Below, one piece after another: positions 23,256 to 32,091 of a stretch of DNA of 64,000 bases. The stretch's first letter is position 1; every line of letters begins with the position of its first letter. Source of the DNA: Clostridium sp. JN-1 (GTDB taxonomy: Bacteria > Bacillota > Clostridia > Clostridiales > Clostridiaceae); the NCBI RefSeq assembly GCF_003718715.1, contig NZ_CP033465.1, positions 620,001 to 684,000 on the forward strand, in the 5' to 3' direction. The position numbers and the translations under genes were made by a program. Below the pieces are notes generated by a model, which did no database searches, was not told where the DNA came from, and saw only the letters and a program-made list of their open reading frames with translations.

Positions 23256-24564
23256 AGGATTTAAATTTCGGCCATTTTCATTAAAACAAAAAAAATTATT
23301 GTTCTTCTGGGAAAAAGGATCGCCATTTGCAGATAAGGACATAGTTATAGCTGATGGTGCTATAAGATCAGGTAAAACTATTGCTATGATATGCAGTTTT
23401 TTAAGATGGTCACTAAAGCATTTTAGTGGTGAAAACTTTATTCTTACTGGAAAAACCATAGGAGCACTTAAAAAGAATGTAATAGGACCTATGCAGCAGA
23501 TATTAAATTCTTGGGGACTTAAATATGAATATAATAGGTCAGAAAATTATATTGTTATTGGTGATAATACTTACTATATGTATGATGCTAATAATGAGAA
23601 GTCACAGGATAGGCTCCAAGGTTTAACAGCTGCAGGAGCATTAGCAGATGAAGTAGCTTTATTTCCTCAAAATTTTGTAGATCAAATGATAGGCCGTTGT
23701 TCAGTTGAAGGTGCTAAAATTTTTATGAATTGTAATCCAGGTTCACCTTATCATTTCATCAAAACAGAATTCATAGATAAATCTAAAGAGAAAAATATAC
23801 TCTACATGCATTTTACTATGGATGATAACTTAAGCCTTTCAGAGAAGGTCAAGGAGAAATTCAGAAGAATGTTCACAGGAGTATTCTTTAAGCGTTATAT
23901 ATTAGGGTTATGGGTACAAGCCGAAGGATTAATTTATGATATGTTTGATGAAGTAAAGCATAAGGTACAGACAATACTGAGAGATTACAAGGAATATTAT
24001 ATTAGCTGTGATTATGGTACACAAAATGCAACTACTTTTCTTTTATGGGGTAAGTATTTAGATAAATGGTATTTGGTTAATGAATATTATTATTCAGGAA
24101 GAGATAAAGGAAAGCAAAAGGCTGATGATGAGTATTATGAGGATTTAGTTAACTTTGTAGGAAATAGAAAAATAAAAGCTGTGGTAATAGATCCAAGTGC
24201 AGCAAGTTTTATAGCTTTGATAAAGAAAAAAGGGAAATTTAAAGTTAGGAAGGCTAAGAATGATGTACTTGAAGGAATAAGGAATGTAGCAAGTGCATTG
24301 AATGAGAGTTTATTACAATTTAATGACTGCTGTTTAAATACATTCAAGGAATTTTTCTCTTATATTTGGGATGAAAAAGCTGTTGAACATGGAGAAGATA
24401 AACCATTAAAGGTTATGGACCATGCCATGGATGCTGTAAGATATTTTGTTAATACAATTTTGTATAAAAATATTAATGATAAATACTCGGATAGTGTTTA
24501 CAGTAAAGGCAGAGGTCTTAAAAGTAATATTTATCACAGAAGAAAAGGAGGCGCTGTATTCTAA
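23224..24564 (+). CDS. terL: Terminase large subunit
   Basis: 446 residues (starts at 23224, 23233 or nearby ATGs). ATPase: Walker A-like GAIRSGKT (about residue 45) and Walker B GALADEVALFP. Nuclease domain: CDYGTQN, VIDPSAA and DHAMDAVRY supply the three acidic residues. PBSX/Terminase_3 family. It translocates DNA into the prohead and cuts it. Its TAA overlaps the portal ATG (TAATG). Confidence 0.95.
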   Translation: MMKMMKEKKIKGFKFRPFSLKQKKLLFFWEKGSPFADKDIVIADGAIRSGKTIAMICSFLRWSLKHFSGENFILTGKTIGALKKNVIGPMQQILNSWGLKYEYNRSENYIVIGDNTYYMYDANNEKSQDRLQGLTAAGALADEVALFPQNFVDQMIGRCSVEGAKIFMNCNPGSPYHFIKTEFIDKSKEKNILYMHFTMDDNLSLSEKVKEKFRRMFTGVFFKRYILGLWVQAEGLIYDMFDEVKHKVQTILRDYKEYYISCDYGTQNATTFLLWGKYLDKWYLVNEYYYSGRDKGKQKADDEYYEDLVNFVGNRKIKAVVIDPSAASFIALIKKKGKFKVRKAKNDVLEGIRNVASALNESLLQFNDCCLNTFKEFFSYIWDEKAVEHGEDKPLKVMDHAMDAVRYFVNTILYKNINDKYSDSVYSKGRGLKSNIYHRRKGGAVF

Positions 24565-26015
24565 TGGATACTAGACAACAGTTGCTAGGATTGACAAATG
24601 CACAGTTAAAAGAAAGAAAACAATCTAAAAATGATTATTTTTATTACAAAGGGAAATGCCAGGATGAATCTTTAGCAATAAGTGATTCAGAAACCATTGG
24701 ACAGTCATGGACAGTTAGTGATGATTTGGATTACGTACCAGCACAGGACATAAGAAACAAGGTGGGTCCGCTTCTCCGTAAACAGGCCAGGTTCATGTTT
24801 AGCATACCTCCTGATATTCTATTCAAGCCATATGATATAAAAGATAAATATAAATGCGAAGAACTAAGGCAGTTTATAGATAAAATACTTACTGATAACA
24901 GCTTCTGGAGTGATACTTTAAAGGCTTTTTTAGATTGTACTGTCAGAAGAAGAGTGCTTTTAAGAATTGAAGCTAATCCCGAACAGCCAATAAATATTTT
25001 TTATAATCCTATAGATGACTTCACTTATAAAACCACATCAAGTAACTATAAAAGGTTACAACAAATTATTTTAGTAGTTCAGGAACCGGACACAGCAGAT
25101 CTAGAGCAGGACAAGCAAATATGGTATAGGCATACTTATAGCTTAGAAAATAACACCTGCATGCACCAATTAGAGACATTTACTAATGGAAACTTTGATA
25201 AGCCAGTTTCTATAGAAATAGTAGATACAAAACTTGATAGACTGCCTGCATGGGTTATATTAAATGATGCTATGCTTGGAGATATACATGGTAAAAGTGA
25301 TGTAACAGATCTCAGAGATGCACAAAATAGCTATAACAGGAAAGTTTCTGACTATGCAGATGCCCTTAGATTCAATATGTTTGGAGAAAGGGTAATTATA
25401 GATGCTGATGAAAACAGCGTAAATAGTTGCAAGGTTGCTCCAGGAGCTATAATCCCTCTAAAAAGTGTAGATGAAGATCATAAAGCTGATGCAAAAAGGC
25501 TTGAAAGTTCATTTACCTCTGCCGATCCTGCTGAAAAATTTCTTGATAGAGCTGAAAAAGATATGTATGAAACTTTAGATATGCCGAGACAGGAAGAACT
25601 TAAAAATGTTCCTTCAGCTAAGGCATTGAAGTATCTTTATAATGACCTGATAGCCAGATGTAACGAGAAATGGAATACATGGGAGCCAGTAATAAAAGAT
25701 TTAATTAAGCTGATTATTGAGTGCTGCAGTAAGTTTAATTGTTATAAGAATTGGAATCATGAATGGGATGATTTAGAATTTAATATCGTGTTTAATCATA
25801 ATTTCCCCATTCCAGAGGACATGGACGATAAAAAGATGTTGGCCATGAATGAGGTTCAAGCCAATGTAAGAAGTCATAAATCTTACATCAAGGACTTTTC
25901 AAATACTGAGGATGCAGACGGCGAGATGGATGAAATAATTAAGGATATATCTGATATTACTGCAGCTGAAAATGATGAAATGCAATCAACCCAGGATGGT
26001 AATTTAGATGAATGA
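24564..26015 (+). CDS. Portal protein (SPP1 gp6-like)
   Basis: 483 residues, the usual length. Features of Phage_prot_Gp6: RNKVGPLLRKQARFMFSIPP near residue 65, FYNPIDDFT, then DVTDLRDAQNSYNRKVSDYA near 250 and the LDRAEKDMYETLDMP clip/wing region. It forms the dodecameric ring at the head vertex. It overlaps the MuF gene by eight bases. Confidence 0.95.
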   Translation: MDTRQQLLGLTNAQLKERKQSKNDYFYYKGKCQDESLAISDSETIGQSWTVSDDLDYVPAQDIRNKVGPLLRKQARFMFSIPPDILFKPYDIKDKYKCEELRQFIDKILTDNSFWSDTLKAFLDCTVRRRVLLRIEANPEQPINIFYNPIDDFTYKTTSSNYKRLQQIILVVQEPDTADLEQDKQIWYRHTYSLENNTCMHQLETFTNGNFDKPVSIEIVDTKLDRLPAWVILNDAMLGDIHGKSDVTDLRDAQNSYNRKVSDYADALRFNMFGERVIIDADENSVNSCKVAPGAIIPLKSVDEDHKADAKRLESSFTSADPAEKFLDRAEKDMYETLDMPRQEELKNVPSAKALKYLYNDLIARCNEKWNTWEPVIKDLIKLIIECCSKFNCYKNWNHEWDDLEFNIVFNHNFPIPEDMDDKKMLAMNEVQANVRSHKSYIKDFSNTEDADGEMDEIIKDISDITAAENDEMQSTQDGNLDE

Positions 26016-27342
26016 GTACCAAAGATTAATTAAGCAAGCCAGGGAGAACAGAGATAAGCTTACAAGAAAGCAGTTTAAACAAATTAGAGATTTATATAAA
26101 GAAGCTGCTAAGGATCTTCAAGTTAAAGCTGATAAGGCTAAAAAAGGAAGTTTAACAGAGAGATGGGCAAAAGACTATAAAAAAGCTGTAAAGTCTCAAA
26201 TAAAGCAGATAAACAAAATTTTATTCAAACAGATTGTAGAAAATATTTTGAAAAGTGCAAGCATAGCCACAGGCATTCAGCTTGATTTCTTTAATCTTAT
26301 AGATAAAAAGTATAGGTTAAATATGAGTAAATCATTTACTAATATGTTTTCTCAGGTACCTAGTGATGCAGTAGAAGAGCTTGTTAAAGGCAATATCTAT
26401 AAAGATGGTAGAGGACTTTCTAAGAGAATATGGTGGAGTGGTAATAAAGTAAATGGTGATATTGATAAGATAATTCAAAAGGGCATAACTGAAAAAAAAA
26501 GTGCATATGAATTAGCTCAAGATCTTCAAAGCTGTGTTAACCCAGAAGCAAAAAAGGATTGGAAATGGAAAAAAGTTTATCCAGGTACTTCAAAAACAAT
26601 CGATTATTGTGCTCAAAGACTTGCTAGAACTTCAATAAGCCATGCTTATACTTTGGCTATGCTTAGAAGTTGCGAAAGGAATCCATTTATAACCAAGATT
26701 AGATGGCATAGTGTTTTTGCACCGGGTAGAACCTGTCCTTTATGTAAGGACAGGGATGGGAGAGAATATTTGCTTAAAGATTGTCCTATGGATCATCCTA
26801 ATGGACTATGTTATCAGGAGCCTTTACTGGATGATAGTTTAGAGAATATAGGCTCTAGGCTAAGAAATTGGGTTGATGGTAATTCTAACACTATGTTAGA
26901 TAATTGGTATAAGGAATATGGTGGCTATTTCAGTAATAATAATGGTTCTGTAAATATAAAAAACAGTAAAAGCAGTAATCATAAAAATGATGGTGCACAA
27001 GGTCAAAATAGTAGTAAAATAGATTTGAAAGGTAATTATAATCCTAAATATGCACAAAAGCTTAATGATATGTATATATACTTTAGCAGCAATGGATTTG
27101 ATGTTTCAGAACATGCTTTAAATAAGATAATGGGGAGAATTAGACAGGGAAGAATTGAAAGTAAAGAACAAATATTGGATACATTAAATAACGATTTTAA
27201 TTATGTAGAACCTGATGGAACACAGGTTAAGGCATATAATGGAATATCAGCGCATTTTGATAAAGATACTGGTAAGATAATAACTATAACACCGAGAAAT
27301 AAGATTCCTGATGATTGGGAGGAGATAGACAATGACGAGTGA
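26008..27342 (+). CDS. MuF-type minor head protein with C-terminal toxin-like domain
   Basis: 444 residues. The N-terminal 190 residues are helical. The MuF head-morphogenesis domain follows (about 195-275: SISHAYTLAML, FAPGRTCPLCKDRDG, DCPMDHPNG). After an Asn/Ser/Lys linker (about 305-340), a separate domain of about 100 residues (SSNGFDVSEHALNKIMGRI, then GTQVKAYNGISAHFD and GKIITITPRN) replaces the usual short end. Its conserved-looking His and Arg/Lys residues and beta-rich end suit a BECR-fold RNase. The next gene, overlapping by 11 bases, resembles colicin D immunity protein. MuF proteins with polymorphic toxin tips are known in temperate phages; the RNase assignment here is inference. 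Confidence 0.85.
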   Translation: MNEYQRLIKQARENRDKLTRKQFKQIRDLYKEAAKDLQVKADKAKKGSLTERWAKDYKKAVKSQIKQINKILFKQIVENILKSASIATGIQLDFFNLIDKKYRLNMSKSFTNMFSQVPSDAVEELVKGNIYKDGRGLSKRIWWSGNKVNGDIDKIIQKGITEKKSAYELAQDLQSCVNPEAKKDWKWKKVYPGTSKTIDYCAQRLARTSISHAYTLAMLRSCERNPFITKIRWHSVFAPGRTCPLCKDRDGREYLLKDCPMDHPNGLCYQEPLLDDSLENIGSRLRNWVDGNSNTMLDNWYKEYGGYFSNNNGSVNIKNSKSSNHKNDGAQGQNSSKIDLKGNYNPKYAQKLNDMYIYFSSNGFDVSEHALNKIMGRIRQGRIESKEQILDTLNNDFNYVEPDGTQVKAYNGISAHFDKDTGKIITITPRNKIPDDWEEIDNDE

Positions 27343-27601
27343 AGCAACTAGTCTCATAGATATAACAAATGAATATCTTAATGATAAGATTGATGTAGAA
27401 CAATTTATTAGTTCTTATCAAAATAGATATGAGGATATTCAGGTAAAATTAAGCGGAATTGAGCTGGATAGTCTTGATAAAGTATATATGAGTTGTGAAA
27501 TGTTTGAACCAGACAGTAATATTGCTGAAACAGACAAAAATTTAATTGATGAATTTGAACTTAGGAAAAGAGTTAAGAAATATAGTTCATTGATTCAATA
27601 A
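27332..27601 (+). CDS. Colicin-D-immunity-like protein (probable antidote of the MuF toxin)
   Basis: 89 residues, helical. The run YMSCEMFEPDSN, then ELRKRVKKY near the end matches the central motif of the colicin D immunity family (PF09204) as I remember it: hydrophobic-Glu-x-Phe-Glu-Pro-Asp, then a Leu-x-x-x-Val helix. It overlaps the 3' end of the MuF gene, so the two are co-translated, and is followed at once by a terminator. It should bind and block the MuF tip domain in the lysogen. Confidence 0.75.
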   Translation: MTSEATSLIDITNEYLNDKIDVEQFISSYQNRYEDIQVKLSGIELDSLDKVYMSCEMFEPDSNIAETDKNLIDEFELRKRVKKYSSLIQ

Positions 27602-27604
27602 AAA

Positions 27605-27640
27605 CACTTACTAGGTAAAATAGTAGGTGCTTTTATTTTT
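27605..27640 (+). terminator. Terminator after the MuF/immunity pair
   Basis: 9-bp stem CACTTACTA/TAGTAGGTG (one G-T pair), 7-base loop, then CTTTTATTTTT. Its position inside the head operon may limit read-through, or attenuate it, between packaging and capsid genes. Confidence 0.75.
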
Positions 27641-27651
27641 AGGAGGACATT

Positions 27652-27933
27652 ATGAAAAATAATTTAAAAGAGACGTTGAAAAGGTCAGAAATAAAATGTG
27701 ATTTTTGTGGTAAAACATTTAAAATAAAAAAATTAAAAACTAAATGGATAGACAATAATGTCCAGAGAACCTATTTTATTTGCCCACATTGTAAGAAAGA
27801 ATATACTTCTTTTTATGCAGATAGAAGAATAAGAAAAAATATTAAAAAAATAGATGATTTACAAAGGCAACATGATGCAATAGTTAAGGAAAATAAAGAA
27901 ATAATGCATGAACTTAGAGAAAAATATGATTAG
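27652..27933 (+). CDS. Zinc-ribbon plus coiled-coil phage protein
   Basis: 93 residues: CDFCGKTF and CPHCKKEY form a zinc ribbon, then a basic coiled coil. ATG at 27652 behind AGGAGGAC. Found between portal/MuF and scaffold genes in related phages; function unknown to me. Confidence 0.65.
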   Translation: MKNNLKETLKRSEIKCDFCGKTFKIKKLKTKWIDNNVQRTYFICPHCKKEYTSFYADRRIRKNIKKIDDLQRQHDAIVKENKEIMHELREKYD

Positions 27934-27944
27934 AGGTTGAGATC

Positions 27945-28169
27945 ATGAAAGATTACTTAATATGGCTTAAAAGTGGTGAAACCATAAATGGAACTGCTGA
28001 AGAAGATATTATAAAAATGTTACAATGTAGATTTAAAGATCATATAGGCGGAAAAGAAATCATTTCATTTGCTGATGAAGATGGTACTGTAGTTTTAGAT
28101 ATAGATAGAATTGAGGCTGTGGCAATTAACAAATATGTGGAAAATAATAAACTAGGATTTAGGTCTTAG
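27945..28169 (+). CDS. Small phage protein, unknown
   Basis: 74 residues, beta-rich (MKDYLIWLKSGETING, then DEDGTVVLDIDRIEAV), the kind of short protein found near head genes. ATG at 27945 with GAGGTTGAG upstream. No family recognised. Confidence 0.55.
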   Translation: MKDYLIWLKSGETINGTAEEDIIKMLQCRFKDHIGGKEIISFADEDGTVVLDIDRIEAVAINKYVENNKLGFRS

Positions 28170-28217
28170 AAATAAGGCTTTTTATTATGCCTAAAATTAA
28201 GAAAGGAAGAGGATATA

Positions 28218-28862
28218 ATGCCAAAGTTAAATGAAATTTTAGGAGAAGAAGCTTACAAAGCTATTCCAGATGGAGTAAAGAACAAATATAAAGATATAGA
28301 TCTAGTGGATAGTAAAAGCTATGTTGAAAAATCTGAACTTGATACCGCAAATAATTCTATTAAAGATTATAAAAAGCAGCTTAAAGACAGGGACAAACAG
28401 CTTGAGGATCTAAAGGAAAAAGCGAAAGGCAATGAAGAACTTACAACTGAGATTGAAAAGCTCAAAGAAGAAAATAAAAATGTTACTAAGGACTGTGAAG
28501 CTAAAATTGAAAAACTAAATTTTGATACTAAATTAGATAAGGCTCTTGCAAGTGCTAAGGCTAAGAACCCTAAAACGGTCAAAGCACTTTTAAATATAGA
28601 AAACTTGAAGCTTGATGGTGGAGATATTATAGGACTTAAAGAGCAACTTGAAGGTTTAAAAGAATCTGATGGATATTTATTTAATGAAGATGGTAAAGAG
28701 AATAATTTAGGAGGTAATGCAAACCCAGGTGGAACTGGGAATATAGGTAATCCAGGATCTACAGGAACAGATAAAGTTATGAACATAGGTGAAAGGCTTG
28801 CAAGGCAAAGGACAGAACAGCAAGCAGCAGCTAAAGGTATCGACGACTTTTTATTAAAATAG
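28218..28862 (+). CDS. Scaffold protein (GP20-like)
   Basis: 214 residues. A long coiled coil (about 45-110), a conserved LDKALASAKAKNPKTVKALL block and a Gly/Asn-rich linker are those of Phage_GP20/DUF4355 scaffolds. The C-terminal GERLARQRTEQ helix likely touches the capsid. It assembles the prohead and is then lost. Precedes decoration and capsid genes as usual. Confidence 0.85.
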   Translation: MPKLNEILGEEAYKAIPDGVKNKYKDIDLVDSKSYVEKSELDTANNSIKDYKKQLKDRDKQLEDLKEKAKGNEELTTEIEKLKEENKNVTKDCEAKIEKLNFDTKLDKALASAKAKNPKTVKALLNIENLKLDGGDIIGLKEQLEGLKESDGYLFNEDGKENNLGGNANPGGTGNIGNPGSTGTDKVMNIGERLARQRTEQQAAAKGIDDFLLK

Positions 28863-28874
28863 GAGGAATAAAAA

Positions 28875-29216
28875 TTGAGTATTCAATCATCAAAAACAAT
28901 TTTTGGAGAAAATAAAAATATACTTAGGGATGCGCAGCACTTTATAAGTTTACCAATCAAAGTTAATTCAAGTTTAATTACAGCAGATGCCAATGGCAAG
29001 AAGGTATTAGCAGCTGGAAGTATCGTAGACAAGACAGGAAAGATAGTTAATGACAATACTGCTTATGGACTTGTATATGAAGATGTTGATTTTACTAACT
29101 CTACAGGAGTAGAAACAGTTCCAGTGGTTGTTCATGGAATCATAGATAGCAAACAGATACCTACTCAACCGACAGCAGAGGCACTTTTAGCAATGAAACT
29201 CATAGAAATAGTCTAG
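28875..29216 (+). CDS. Head decoration (capsid-stabilising) protein
   Basis: 113 residues, TTG start at 28875 behind AGGAGGAA. Beta-rich with KVLAAGSIVDKTG, YGLVYEDVDFTN and the C-terminal PTAEALLAMKLI, similar to small decoration proteins encoded just before capsid-E genes. Confidence 0.7.
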   Translation: MSIQSSKTIFGENKNILRDAQHFISLPIKVNSSLITADANGKKVLAAGSIVDKTGKIVNDNTAYGLVYEDVDFTNSTGVETVPVVVHGIIDSKQIPTQPTAEALLAMKLIEIV

Positions 29217-29233
29217 AAAGGAAGATGATATTA

Positions 29234-30274
29234 ATGGCAATTAATTTTATGGATGTTTTGAATCCTGAAAATGTGACAACTTATATAACAAATTTACCAC
29301 CCCAGAACTTATTAGGTGCGGCTTTATTTCCGGCATCAAAACAAATGGGAATAGATATAACCCTTATAAAAGGTGCTAAAAATAAGGCCGTAGCATTAAA
29401 ACCAAGTGCTTTTGATGTAGCAGTAAAGGTTAGAGCATTAAGAGCCAGCGTTGATGAAAAAACTAAGGAAATGCCTTTCTTCAAGGAATCTGTAGTTATA
29501 AAAGAAAGAGATAGGCAAAATTTACTTTTAGCTATGCAGGCAAACAATCAGCAGATGAGAGATTTAATCCTTAATAATATTTATGGGGATATTTCTACTT
29601 TAGTTGATGGCGCAGACATTCAAGCTGAAAGAATGAGGATGCAATTACTATCTGATGGGAAAATATATATTTCAACTGCTGATGCAGACATTTCTTTAGA
29701 TTTTGAAATACCTGCAGGGCATCAAGAAGTACTTACAGGAACTGCTAAATGGAGTGATTTTGATAATGCGGATATTGTAGGAGATATAGAAAGATGGGTA
29801 AATAAAATTGAAACAGATCAGGGGGTTACTCCTTCAATACTTGTTATGACTAAAGCTACTTTTAATTTGATAAAGCAAAATAAGGCTATAAAATTAGATA
29901 TAAACAAAGACGGCACAACCATAATGACAGATGCAATTATAACTGCATATCTGCAAAACAAGTTAGGTGTTAGTGTTGCTATTGAGAATGGAAAATATTT
30001 TGACGAGGATGGAACTACTCAACTTCCATATTATCCAGATAATAAAATAACTTTAATTCCTAAAGGCACTCTTGGAAATACTCACTACGGTACAACTCCA
30101 GAAGAAGCTGATTTAATGAGTGGTGCCTCTGCTAATGTATCTATAGTTAGAAATGGAATAGCTGTAACAACAGTAAAGAAAACAGATCCGGTGCAGATAC
30201 AAACCAAGGTATCCCAAATTTGTATGCCTTCATTTGAACATTCAGATGAAGTATTTATAGCAACTGTAGCATAG
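29234..30274 (+). CDS. Major capsid protein (E family)
   Basis: About 346 residues from the ATG at 29234 (the ATG at 29225 abuts its AAAGGAAG). Matches the phage capsid E family: PPQNLLGAALFPASKQMGID near the N-terminus, long spine-like helix RQNLLLAMQANNQQMRDLIL, and the LIPKGTLGNTHYGTTPEE block near the end. It forms the icosahedral shell. Confidence 0.9.
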   Translation: MAINFMDVLNPENVTTYITNLPPQNLLGAALFPASKQMGIDITLIKGAKNKAVALKPSAFDVAVKVRALRASVDEKTKEMPFFKESVVIKERDRQNLLLAMQANNQQMRDLILNNIYGDISTLVDGADIQAERMRMQLLSDGKIYISTADADISLDFEIPAGHQEVLTGTAKWSDFDNADIVGDIERWVNKIETDQGVTPSILVMTKATFNLIKQNKAIKLDINKDGTTIMTDAIITAYLQNKLGVSVAIENGKYFDEDGTTQLPYYPDNKITLIPKGTLGNTHYGTTPEEADLMSGASANVSIVRNGIAVTTVKKTDPVQIQTKVSQICMPSFEHSDEVFIATVA

Positions 30275-30325
30275 ATAGATTAATTTCTTATCTATACTTA
30301 ATTTATTATGAAAGGATTGATATAA

Positions 30326-30523
30326 ATGGCAACAACTAAGGCCAAGGAAGATATGATTGAGGTAATTGCAAAGGTTAATATAAAATATGATACCAAAACT
30401 AAAAAAGTTGGAGAAAAGCTTCAAATAAGGCAATCTGATTTAAAAGAATTACAGGATAAGGAATATATAAGTTATACTCCATCAGTACAAACACAGCAGA
30501 CTGGGCAGGACAATGGTCAGTAA
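30326..30523 (+). CDS. Small protein after the capsid gene
   Basis: 65 residues: a beta-rich core (VNIKYDTKTKKVGEKLQI) and a Gln/Thr-rich tail. ATG at 30326 with AAAGGATTG. Short proteins in this position are common in such phages; function unknown. Confidence 0.55.
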   Translation: MATTKAKEDMIEVIAKVNIKYDTKTKKVGEKLQIRQSDLKELQDKEYISYTPSVQTQQTGQDNGQ

Positions 30524-30558
30524 GTTCCTCCAGCTGATAAGTAAGCAGGTGAAAAATT

Positions 30559-30834
30559 ATGGTTACTAATTTAGATATTTTAAAATTCAATTTACAAGAA
30601 AAGGAGTATCCTTATTTTGATGATGAGGACCTTCAACTTTTGTTGGATAAAAATAATGGAGATGTGCAAGCAGCATCTTATAAGGGCTGTATGAAAAAGG
30701 CTGTGGCAGATGATTCACTTACCTTATCCGATATAAAGTTAACTAGCAATAGAGAATATTGGCTTGCATTTGCAAAACAATTTAAACCAGCACCGAATTA
30801 TATTACAAGCATGAAAAGAGCTGATGGCCAATGA
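30559..30834 (+). CDS. Head-tail connector protein
   Basis: 91 residues. FDDEDLQLLLDKNNGDVQAA and ASYKGCMKKAVADDS follow the helical gp6/gp15-like connector pattern. Located directly after capsid genes; overlaps the next gene by four bases (ATGA). Confidence 0.7.
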   Translation: MVTNLDILKFNLQEKEYPYFDDEDLQLLLDKNNGDVQAASYKGCMKKAVADDSLTLSDIKLTSNREYWLAFAKQFKPAPNYITSMKRADGQ

Positions 30835-31205
30835 GATGGGATGAAACTAGAAAACAGAGGATAAGGAATCAACTAATTAGAAAAGTAACACCTTTTATGA
30901 AAGAAGTAAAAGTTTTAAGACAGGGTGAAAATATATTTGGAGAGAAGCAGGAGGATCAGTTCGTTTGCAAAGTAAAAGGATATTATCACGCTGGAGGTAC
31001 TTCTATTAATGTAGTTAATTATAGTATAGATGCTGCAAATCTTAATAGAAACTATCAGGACAGGTTTTTAATAGTGGTTGATGATGAAGTTAGGAAAATA
31101 AAAGAACATGATTATTTTGATCTAAGTGGTATTAAGTACGAAATAGTTGATAAGGGTAACATAGAAGATATTATATATGATTCATATTTAAAAAGATTGG
31201 AGTGA
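30831..31205 (+). CDS. Head-closure protein
   Basis: 124 residues, beta-rich (GYYHAGGTSINVVNY, then FLIVVDDEVRKIKEHDYFDL). Size and order match SPP1 gp16-type head-closure proteins, which seal the connector. Assigned mainly by position. Confidence 0.6.
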   Translation: MRWDETRKQRIRNQLIRKVTPFMKEVKVLRQGENIFGEKQEDQFVCKVKGYYHAGGTSINVVNYSIDAANLNRNYQDRFLIVVDDEVRKIKEHDYFDLSGIKYEIVDKGNIEDIIYDSYLKRLE

Positions 31206-31210
31206 TTTTT

Positions 31211-31645
31211 ATGTCTGGGTTTAAATTTGATGCTGCTGATTTACTAAAAAGGATTGCTGAAAATGGTGAAGTAAATAATAGGATGAAAGCAGCTGCAGGA
31301 ATTTATTGTGATAGTGCGGGAAAAAAGATGGAGGGTTATGCTAAAAATAATGCCCCTTGGAAAAATAGAACCGGTAATGCAAGACAAACTATAAAAGGTG
31401 GATCTAAATGGGAGAGCCAAAGTAAATGCAGTGCTTATATTGCAGGAAATATGGAGTATTCACCATATCTAGAATTAGCTCATGCCAAAGGGAAAAGTCA
31501 AGATGATGAAGTCGGCATGGAAGTAGCTCCTTCTTTTTCAAAGTTGGAACTTGCTAGTGAAGGCAAGTATGCAATACTTAGACCAACAGTTAGAAAACTT
31601 ACACCTGAATTTATTAGTGGCATGGCGAATTTATTAGGAAAATAG
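31211..31645 (+). CDS. HK97 gp10-type tail-completion protein
   Basis: 144 residues from the ATG at 31211. KMEGYAKNNAPWKNRTGNAR, then YSPYLELAHAKG and LRPTVRKLTPEF are typical of the HK97_gp10 family, which completes the head-tail joint. Confidence 0.85.
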   Translation: MSGFKFDAADLLKRIAENGEVNNRMKAAAGIYCDSAGKKMEGYAKNNAPWKNRTGNARQTIKGGSKWESQSKCSAYIAGNMEYSPYLELAHAKGKSQDDEVGMEVAPSFSKLELASEGKYAILRPTVRKLTPEFISGMANLLGK

Positions 31646-31654
31646 GTGTTTTTT

Positions 31655-32086
31655 ATGGCAGAAATAGATTTTAAATATGCAGTTCCAGGAGATATCTTAG
31701 AAAACTATATAAAAGGAACTTATAAACCGCGTACCGTGTGGGAACGTGTTTTTTTATGTTTAAAAAGTAAAGGGGTAGACATATATTCTCCTGGACAACA
31801 TAAGGGCAAATGTACAAATCCTTATATAGTTTTAAAGAATACAGGAACTACAGGATTTGAAGGAAGTAATCAAATAGGATCACAAACTTTAGATGTTATT
31901 ATTTATTGTCCCTCAAGTAATTATTCAAATACGGAGCCTTATACATCACAGATCCAAAGCTTTTTAAGCGAATTAAAAGAATATATACGACCTACTGGGA
32001 ACATTACACCTATAGTTTTAGATGATAGTGTAAATGGATACACACAATCAATAGAATATCAAACATTTCAAAGATTAAGGAGGTAG
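31655..32086 (+). CDS. Tail terminator/completion protein
   Basis: 143 residues from the ATG at 31655. Beta-rich with IVLKNTGTTG, QTLDVIIYCPSS and a C-terminal YTQSIEYQTFQRLRR. Position between the gp10-type protein and the tube protein fits a tail terminator (gp17-like). Confidence 0.7.
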   Translation: MAEIDFKYAVPGDILENYIKGTYKPRTVWERVFLCLKSKGVDIYSPGQHKGKCTNPYIVLKNTGTTGFEGSNQIGSQTLDVIIYCPSSNYSNTEPYTSQIQSFLSELKEYIRPTGNITPIVLDDSVNGYTQSIEYQTFQRLRR

Positions 32087-32091
32087 ATATA

